Assembly: GCA_030691225.1 (NCBI GenBank)
Contig: JAUYES010000016.1
Span: forward strand, 1 to 5,167
Length of the DNA: 5,167 nt
Origin: Holophaga sp.
GTDB lineage: Bacteria > Acidobacteriota > Holophagae > Holophagales > Holophagaceae
Reading direction: 5' to 3'
Under the pieces are notes generated by a model. That model made no database searches. It worked only from the letters and a program-made list of their open reading frames with translations, and was not told where the DNA came from. A program made the translations under genes and the position numbers. This document shows, in pieces, positions 1-5,167 of the stretch. Position 1 is the stretch's first letter. Each line of letters opens with the position of its first letter.

Positions 1-1
1 A

Positions 2-1606
<1,605 letters not shown>

Positions 1607-1614
1607 CCTGCGCC

Positions 1615-2778
1615 ATGTCAACCTCTGAACGCCTACTTGAAGATGCCCTGTCCATCCGCATGCTGTTTCAACGGATGCTTATGGCCAATGAACAAGTGAC
1701 CATGGCTTTCCGCACGGAGCGGCGGGAATTCACGCTGCTTGGGCTAGAAGGCGAGAGCTTAGCCTTGGCCATGGAGCGCCCCGAATTCGAAAACTGGAAA
1801 CTGGCCCCAAGCGAAAAAGTCTCCCTAAGTTTGGAAGAGCGAGGCTTGAAATACGAGGCCGTAGCAACCTGCCAGGCGCTGGGCCGCACCGATGATTTAT
1901 CAGCATGCAAATTGGATCTGCCACGCGTCTTGCGCCGAGCCGATTCCCACCGCTTAGTGGATTTTGCCCCAACGGAAGACCTGCCGCGGGGCACCTTCTC
2001 CAATGCCCGCAATGTCCTGCTGGACGGCCAAGTCACCGGTTTTGGCCGCCAAGGTTTAGAACTTTCGTTGCTCGATCCTCGACAAAAAATTCAGGATTAC
2101 TTCCGTATCGGTGAAGAATCCACTCTGGACCTGCCCTTGGGCGGTGATCTTCATTTGGTGGCCCCAGCACGAGTCGCCTACGTGGATGATCGCGTTGTCG
2201 GCCTGGAATTTACCGAAAAGGCCGATCGGGATCTTCTGGGCAGCTACCGCACATGGCTGGATGGACAAGAGCGCATTCAAGCCCAAAAGGATCGCGAAGA
2301 CTACGAATCAGGTGGCCGCAAAATCACTCGCCGGACCGGAGCCGATCTACCGCCGGCCCGATTGTTGATGGATCGGGACCCACTCATCCTGTTGCTTACG
2401 GAAAATGAAGATTTCGCACGCCGCGCCGCCGAGAGCCTTGGTCGAAAATTTGGTTTTCTGGCCCTGGACTACATCAAAGGCAACGTGGTACCGCTGCTCA
2501 AAGATTGGAACGTTACCTCTAATGACTGGGGCCGCATCCGCCTCATCCTAGTTCACAATCGCCTACGACTGGCCAGCCCGCTCGAACTCTGCCGTCAGCT
2601 GGTCGAGCAGGAAAAATGCACGCTTCCGATTCTGCTAGTGGGAACCGAAGATGACCTCGACCTCAAGCGCGTGCGCGCCCTGGAAGCCGGAGCCGTGGAT
2701 TATCTTTCGGTCGAGCCCTTCAAGATTCTTTCCGTGCTTAAGAAACTAGACGAGACAGTGCGACTCTTCGCAAACTAG
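1615..2778 (+). CDS. YcgR-like PilZ-domain protein with C-terminal pseudo-receiver domain
   Basis: The 387-residue product is read from the ATG 8 bases after the kinase stop. An in-frame GTG at 1573 would overlap the kinase by 34 bases and add 14 unlikely residues. No strong SD is seen, so translational coupling is likely. Residues about 30-100 resemble the YcgR N-terminal domain that precedes PilZ. Residues about 103-216 resemble PilZ: LPRVLRR then Arg113 stands where the RxxxR c-di-GMP motif sits, but as RRxxxxR. The second motif, usually (D/N)xSxxG, reads GFGRQG (142-147), so nucleotide binding may be weak or lost. The tail of this domain (VVGLEFTE) is typical PilZ. After a charged linker, residues about 256-384 follow receiver topology (ILLLTEN, LILVHN, PILLVGT, AGAVDYLSVEP). 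His/Asn replaces the beta-3 Asp and Val366 replaces the conserved Lys, so phosphorylation is not expected. There is no membrane segment or signal peptide, so it is cytoplasmic. It is probably a protein-interaction output of the upstream kinase. The fold calls are inferred from pattern only. Confidence 0.85.
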   Translation: MSTSERLLEDALSIRMLFQRMLMANEQVTMAFRTERREFTLLGLEGESLALAMERPEFENWKLAPSEKVSLSLEERGLKYEAVATCQALGRTDDLSACKLDLPRVLRRADSHRLVDFAPTEDLPRGTFSNARNVLLDGQVTGFGRQGLELSLLDPRQKIQDYFRIGEESTLDLPLGGDLHLVAPARVAYVDDRVVGLEFTEKADRDLLGSYRTWLDGQERIQAQKDREDYESGGRKITRRTGADLPPARLLMDRDPLILLLTENEDFARRAAESLGRKFGFLALDYIKGNVVPLLKDWNVTSNDWGRIRLILVHNRLRLASPLELCRQLVEQEKCTLPILLVGTEDDLDLKRVRALEAGAVDYLSVEPFKILSVLKKLDETVRLFAN

Positions 2779-2816
2779 AAGGCGTTTCTGCCCACAAAAC
2801 ACTTTTGGTTTCTTTG

Positions 2817-2835
2817 TTCGCGCCCCAATCGCGAA
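2817..2835. repeat. Inverted repeat TTCGCG-N7-CGCGAA
   Basis: Two perfect 6-base arms (2817-2822 and 2830-2835) flank the 7-base spacer CCCCAAT. A T-rich stretch lies before it on the plus strand and no T-run follows, so it is a poor intrinsic terminator in that direction. It could be an operator for a dimeric regulator ahead of the small ORF at 2855, a weak transcription-stalling hairpin after the PilZ-type gene, or chance. Confidence 0.4.
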
Positions 2836-2854
2836 ATCAACGTTAGGAATGCCC

Positions 2855-2962
2855 ATGAGTTATCGCGTGTTCATGCTGGGCTTTGCCCAGGGTTTCGCTA
2901 TCCCGGAAGCCTTGATCCCAGCCTGGCCACGCCTCGCCACGAAACACCTCGGCTCAGGGTAG
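2855..2962 (+). CDS. Possible 35-codon small ORF or truncated gene start
   Basis: The ORF starts MSYRVFMLGF and ends at a TAG. AGGA at 2845-2848 lies 6 bases before the ATG, a credible SD; another ATG two codons earlier is in frame. The first ten residues look like the first beta-strand of a soluble protein. The rest (rich in Ala, Pro, Leu) has no recognised domain and the ORF is very short. It may be the surviving 5' end of a gene destroyed by deletion or insertion, a leader peptide, or chance. A perfect hairpin (CTGGGC-TTT-GCCCAG, 2876-2890) lies inside it. Confidence 0.3.
   Translation: MSYRVFMLGFAQGFAIPEALIPAWPRLATKHLGSG
2876..2890 (+). repeat. Short perfect hairpin CTGGGC-TTT-GCCCAG
   Basis: Six-base GC-rich arms pair perfectly across a three-base loop. 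The following bases (GGTTTCGC) do not form a strong T-tract. It lies 21 bases after the ATG at 2855, where a hairpin could affect translation or termination. Function is unproven and chance is possible. Confidence 0.35.
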
Positions 2963-3100
2963 CAGCGGGGGCCGCAGAGGGGCATCATTCCGAAGTGCTT
3001 CCATCAATGGATGATGTCATCCTCAGGAAGGGTCCAATCTCACTGCCTACCGACGAAAATCCATGCAGTGATATGGTCGCATTCCTATCAAAATACCACT

Positions 3101-3105
3101 GGAGG
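3101..3105 (+). promoter_or_regulatory. Strong Shine-Dalgarno GGAGG of the Uma2 gene
   Basis: GGAGG stands 7 bases before the ATG at 3113. This near-ideal spacing fixes the start there and rules out the longer in-frame start at 3011, which has no SD and would add 34 residues not expected in the family. Confidence 0.85.
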
Positions 3106-3112
3106 ACCGCCG

Positions 3113-3664
3113 ATGAGCCTTCCACAACTCAAACACCCTGGATACACCATTGAAGACTGGAAGACCTGGGAAGGACACTGGGAATTAATTCATGGGCTTC
3201 CTTACGCCATGACGCCAGCGCCGAGTCCCGATCATCAGCGGGTCAGCTTCCGCATACAGACGGCGATCAATAACGCCTTGGAGGAAGCAATGCGCAAGAG
3301 CGGCAGTGGAAATTGTGAAGTTTTGAGTGCGCCCTTAGATCTCTTCCTTCCCGGCGAAGAGAGCGTCTATCAACCTGATCTGGTGGTTGTGTGCGATCCC
3401 TCGAAGATAACCAAGCGTGGGATTGAGGGCGTCCCTGATCTGATATGCGAGATTCTGAGTCCAAGCACGGCAAGCAAGGACCTGGCGAAGAAGCGATGGA
3501 GCTACGAGGGCGCTGGGGTGCCTGAATACCTAATCGTCGATCCCGATGAGCAATTCGGCTTATTGCTGCGCCTGGAAGCTGGGCGATACGAGGAAGCCGC
3601 CCGCGTGGAATGGGGTGCCGTGGTGGCGCTTCTCGCCGGGAAACTGCCTATCACTCTGGGATAG
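3113..3664 (+). CDS. Uma2-family protein (DUF820, PD-(D/E)XK nuclease fold)
   Basis: The product has 183 residues, the usual length of the family. The Uma2 pattern is complete in order: WELIHG (23-28), with Glu24 in the place of the usual YELIDG motif; His41 in the SPDHQRV helix; YQPDLVVV with Asp89; VPDLICEILSPST with Glu113; KDLAKK with Lys126/127; and GVPEYLIVDP (135-144). These correspond to the acidic residues and lysine of a PD-(D/E)XK nuclease core, so the catalytic site looks intact. Family members are annotated as putative restriction endonucleases, but the biological role is not established; they are often found in multiple copies without a partner methylase. No methylase or specificity subunit is present here. 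It stands alone between two stretches of poor coding content, which fits an acquired or mobile accessory gene. The family call is strong; the function is open. Confidence 0.93.
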   Translation: MSLPQLKHPGYTIEDWKTWEGHWELIHGLPYAMTPAPSPDHQRVSFRIQTAINNALEEAMRKSGSGNCEVLSAPLDLFLPGEESVYQPDLVVVCDPSKITKRGIEGVPDLICEILSPSTASKDLAKKRWSYEGAGVPEYLIVDPDEQFGLLLRLEAGRYEEAARVEWGAVVALLAGKLPITLG

Positions 3665-3889
3665 GGATGCACCCTGGCGCGTCCCACCGTTGATGATGTC
3701 CTTCACATTCCCAAGGACCGCCGCCGGAGATGATCCACCCAATCTCGAACATCATCCCGATCGCCCTGGGAGGCGTTCTGCCATGGAAGCGTTGCCCAGA
3801 TCATCCGCAATGCCCAGGAGGATCAGGCAGTTCCCGTTCATCGAAGCAATGGGCGGGGAGTGTACCTGATTCATGAGAGCATCTCGGCC
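3665..3889. other. Gap of 225 bases with possible relic coding sequence
   Basis: No intact gene with an SD is visible between the Uma2 stop and the likely start of the membrane protein. One frame, the same as Uma2, reads ARPTVDDVLHIPKDR (about 3677-3721) before a TGA at 3731. After that the same frame is open again into the next gene and contains a Phd/YefM-like stretch (separate entry). No convincing terminator follows Uma2. Confidence 0.5.
3785..3889 (+). pseudogene. Possible relic of a Phd/YefM-type antitoxin
   Basis: Translated in the frame of the downstream membrane protein, this stretch contains SVAQIIRNAQEDQAVPVHR followed by SNGRGVYLIHE. That resembles the Phd/YefM core, where a helix ending in a pattern like AVEDHAP is followed by a strand pair around R-x-NG and a hydrophobic VLM segment. 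There is no start codon with SD in frame: a TGA at 3731-3733 closes the frame upstream and the N-terminal strand would need a frameshift. No toxin gene follows. It may be a decayed antitoxin, an N-terminal extension of the next gene, or coincidence. The similarity is judged by eye. Confidence 0.25.
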
Positions 3890-4666
3890 ATGGAACCACG
3901 GTCGAGGCCCAAGAACCGACAAATGCTCCTGGCCAGGGCCTTCGGGGGTTCAGCGCTCTGTTTCGCCTTGTTGGCCATGTTGTCTTTCATGGAGAGCAAC
4001 CCCCTGACTGGCGCCTGGGCCCTGGCCTTCCTCGGAATCTTCCTCTCCGTGGGGTCGGTGGTGGTGGCGTGCATCTTTCGCAGCCGGGCGCGGAAGATGG
4101 AGTCGCTGCTCTCATCGGAGAGGCTACTGGCCACCTGGGAACTGGACGATGGGATGCTGCAGGCCTACGTCGCCCTCCTGCGAGCAGAGAGCACAGGAAA
4201 GAGCCGCGCACTCATGTGGGTTGTCGGAGTGCTCTTCGCGATGGTGACGCTGGTGTTCCTTTTCCTTCTGGAAGAGAAGGACATGGCCGGGTTCGCCCTG
4301 ATCATGGGGTCGATCCTGCTGCTCGTGTTCGGGGCATCGCGTTTTTTCCCCTGGTTCTACGCTCAGCGGAACCTGAAGGGAGATCGGCAGGTGCTGATTG
4401 GAGGCCGCTACCTGTACATCAATGGCTATTTCCACGACTGGGCCTATCCACTCTCCGGATTAAGCAAAGTCGCTCTTCTGAAGAAACCCTTCTGGGGACT
4501 ACACGTGGTCTACTACTACACGGATCGCACCCTGCGTCACACGCACGCATTGAAGATCCCTGCTCCTGCGGACTTGGATCTACGAAAGCTGCTGGAGGAC
4601 ATCAGAGCCGCGAACCGCGCCGATGCCCCCTCGGATGCTGTCGAAATGGACTCCGCGCCAGACTAA
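3890..4666 (+). CDS. Four-helix membrane protein of unknown function
   Basis: The product has 258 residues when read from ATG 3890. This start gives a positively charged N-terminus (MEPRSRPKNR) before the first helix. A GTG at 3860 is in frame but has no properly spaced SD, and a weak GAGAG at 3875-3879 is the only SD near 3890. Four hydrophobic segments are visible at about 17-34, 42-64, 106-127 and 133-150. The first two and last two form hairpins separated by a charged, likely cytoplasmic loop (65-105). Residues about 155-258 form a soluble tail with aromatic-rich strands (GGRYLYING, LHVVYYYTD) and a helix (LRKLLEDIRAAN), somewhat like a PH-type domain of small bacterial membrane proteins. 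No catalytic motif or recognised family was found. Its 3' end overlaps the convergent DUF3592 gene by 65 bases. It is real by length, hydrophobic pattern and clear stop, but no function is assigned. Confidence 0.85.
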   Translation: MEPRSRPKNRQMLLARAFGGSALCFALLAMLSFMESNPLTGAWALAFLGIFLSVGSVVVACIFRSRARKMESLLSSERLLATWELDDGMLQAYVALLRAESTGKSRALMWVVGVLFAMVTLVFLFLLEEKDMAGFALIMGSILLLVFGASRFFPWFYAQRNLKGDRQVLIGGRYLYINGYFHDWAYPLSGLSKVALLKKPFWGLHVVYYYTDRTLRHTHALKIPAPADLDLRKLLEDIRAANRADAPSDAVEMDSAPD

Positions 4667-5045
4667 TCAGCAGCAGACCAACTCCGATCAGGATCACGTT
4701 TCCGACAGAGAAGCGGGTTAGGCGCTCGAGCAGGTGGAGTCGAGGAAACGCTTCGAGGTACCGGATGGCAACGGGCCCAGTCAAGCAAGGTGCTTGGTAG
4801 GAGGTGCCGACCAGGGTCGCGCTGCCGTGAATGATCTGACCGTAGGAAGTCGCGAAATGGTAGCCCACACCGTAGTCATAGCGATTCCGGGCCATTTCGT
4901 TGCGCTCTCCCCCTTGTCGTCGCACCGCCGTGATGGTTCCCGTGGTGCGGGCTCCGATGATCCCCAGCAAGGGAGCAAGGCTGGCGTACCCCGCTAGGAG
5001 CAGCCCCATGCTCACCAGGAATATGCGGAGGGTCCACGCCTTCAT
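4602..5045 (-). CDS. DUF3592-type small membrane protein
   Basis: The product has 147 residues. The ATG (complement of 5043-5045) has AGAGG 7 bases upstream, a good SD. Two membrane segments are visible, about 7-30 and 114-131. The loop between them has the DUF3592 pattern: GTITAVRR (36-43), YDYGVGYHFATSYGQIIHG (56-74), a GTSYQAP turn and PVAIRYLEAFP (91-101). This is the beta-rich extracytoplasmic domain seen in small two-helix proteins of unknown function. A basic 16-residue tail (SPFRQHPRGHRRGSRL) follows the second helix and is encoded opposite the end of the convergent membrane-protein gene. No enzyme motif is present. The gene's leader contains a terminator-like hairpin (see that entry), so its expression may depend on read-through or attenuation. 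The family call is good; the role is unknown. Confidence 0.85.
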   Translation of the reverse strand: MKAWTLRIFLVSMGLLLAGYASLAPLLGIIGARTTGTITAVRRQGGERNEMARNRYDYGVGYHFATSYGQIIHGSATLVGTSYQAPCLTGPVAIRYLEAFPRLHLLERLTRFSVGNVILIGVGLLLISLARSPFRQHPRGHRRGSRL

Positions 5046-5052
5046 GATTCAA

Positions 5053-5057
5053 CCTCT
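5053..5057 (-). promoter_or_regulatory. Shine-Dalgarno AGAGG of the DUF3592 gene
   Basis: The minus strand reads AGAGG, then 7 bases, then ATG at 5045. It lies only 7 bases beyond the T-tract of the hairpin at 5065-5109, so any transcript carrying this site must start inside or run through that hairpin. Confidence 0.75.
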
Positions 5058-5064
5058 GTCTCTG

Positions 5065-5109
5065 AAAAAACCCCGGCTCGGAAACGGGAGCCTCAGCCTT
5101 CTGGGGTTT
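5065..5109 (-). terminator. Intrinsic terminator-like hairpin (minus strand) in front of the DUF3592 gene
   Basis: On the minus strand the order is: outer arm AAACCCC (5109-5103), inner arm GGCTC (5092-5088), 8-base loop, GAGCC (5079-5075), GGGGTTT (5074-5068), then the T-run ending at 5065 (six T in total). The GC-rich inner and lower stem followed at once by T6 is a classic Rho-independent layout. It most simply ends a minus-strand gene beyond the right edge. Because it abuts the DUF3592 SD, it may also act as an attenuator. The plus-strand orientation lacks a strong T-tract. Confidence 0.7.
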
Positions 5110-5167
5110 CCGTGTGCCTTTGGCTCCTAATCAGAACCAGGGTGCTGGGCCTAGCCTGGCGGGCTTA
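5110..5167. other. Right edge, no gene assigned
   Basis: The minus strand frames close quickly here (a TAA at the edge, and TAG and TGA within the first 40 bases), so at most the last residues of a minus-strand gene ending in this stretch could be present. Its identity cannot be told. Confidence 0.4.

Larger units (their letters stand above)
2779..3112. other. Gap of 334 bases with little coding content
   Basis: This stretch lies between the PilZ-type gene and the Uma2 gene. It holds a 35-codon ORF with an SD at 2855, an inverted repeat at 2817-2835, a short perfect hairpin at 2876-2890, and the Uma2 SD at its right end. A second short frame (3007-3156, 49 codons) has no SD and overlaps the Uma2 start. 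No U-tract terminator follows the PilZ-type gene. No tRNA or riboswitch fold was recognised. The mixture suggests the remains of a lost gene or an insertion boundary. Confidence 0.6.

Noticed and set aside
3066..3094. Promoter before Uma2 with CAAAAT as -10
   Set aside because: The -10 matches four of six bases but no acceptable -35 lies at the proper distance.
3011..3112. 34-codon N-terminal extension of the Uma2 gene
   Set aside because: GGAGG is ideally placed for ATG 3113 and the shorter protein matches usual family length and start.
3007..3156. 49-codon plus-strand ORF overlapping the Uma2 start
   Set aside because: No SD, no recognisable domain, and it overlaps the true gene out of frame.
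3663..3675. AGGG-ATGCA-CCCT hairpin after Uma2 as a terminator
   Set aside because: Only four base pairs and no T-tract follows.
3546..3869. 107-codon plus-strand ORF over the Uma2 3' end
   Set aside because: Overlaps the conserved Uma2 C-terminus out of frame, with no SD and a disordered, Pro/Arg-rich composition.
4069..4800. 243-codon plus-strand ORF across the membrane-protein gene
   Set aside because: The other frame has clear membrane helices; this one gives low-complexity Arg/Gly/Ser-rich sequence and runs across the end of one gene into the reverse of another.
4900..5130. 76-codon plus-strand ORF opposite the DUF3592 gene
   Set aside because: Antisense to a recognised gene with good SD; no domain.

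Overview
The window is moderately GC-rich bacterial DNA with ordinary SD-led genes. It holds five well-supported protein genes and two short stretches that look like decayed or accessory DNA. No RNA gene, CRISPR array, IS element or origin is visible. The taxon cannot be fixed from sequence alone. A large hybrid histidine kinase next to a YcgR-like PilZ protein, plus a solitary Uma2-family protein, suggests a free-living Gram-negative with rich signalling. Acidobacteriota (Holophaga/Geothrix-like) is a weakly held guess.

Left part (1-2778), signalling operon: the 3' portion of a hybrid sensor histidine kinase runs in from outside the window. It has signalling helix, HisKA, HATPase_c, a degenerate receiver and an intact receiver. 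Eight bases after its stop lies a 387-residue protein that reads as YcgR-like N-terminal domain, PilZ-like domain and a C-terminal receiver-like domain lacking the phosphorylation residues. The close same-strand spacing suggests that phosphorelay and a c-di-GMP-type (or former c-di-GMP) effector are co-expressed.

Middle part (2779-3889), accessory-looking: a 334-base gap contains a 35-codon ORF with a good SD, two short inverted repeats and nothing else recognisable. A Uma2-family (PD-(D/E)XK-fold) gene with a strong GGAGG SD follows. After it come about 225 bases without an intact gene. They carry a peptide stretch resembling the core of Phd/YefM antitoxins, open into the next gene's frame, which may be a relic.

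Right part (3890-5167): a four-helix membrane protein of unknown function (+) converges on, and overlaps by 65 bases, a small DUF3592-type membrane protein (-). A terminator-like hairpin with a T6 tract on the minus strand lies just upstream of the SD of the DUF3592 gene. It either ends a gene beyond the right edge or acts as a leader attenuator.

The most interesting items are the PilZ/pseudo-receiver protein coupled to the kinase, the hairpin squeezed against the DUF3592 ribosome binding site, and the possible antitoxin relic. None is proven to be a new system.
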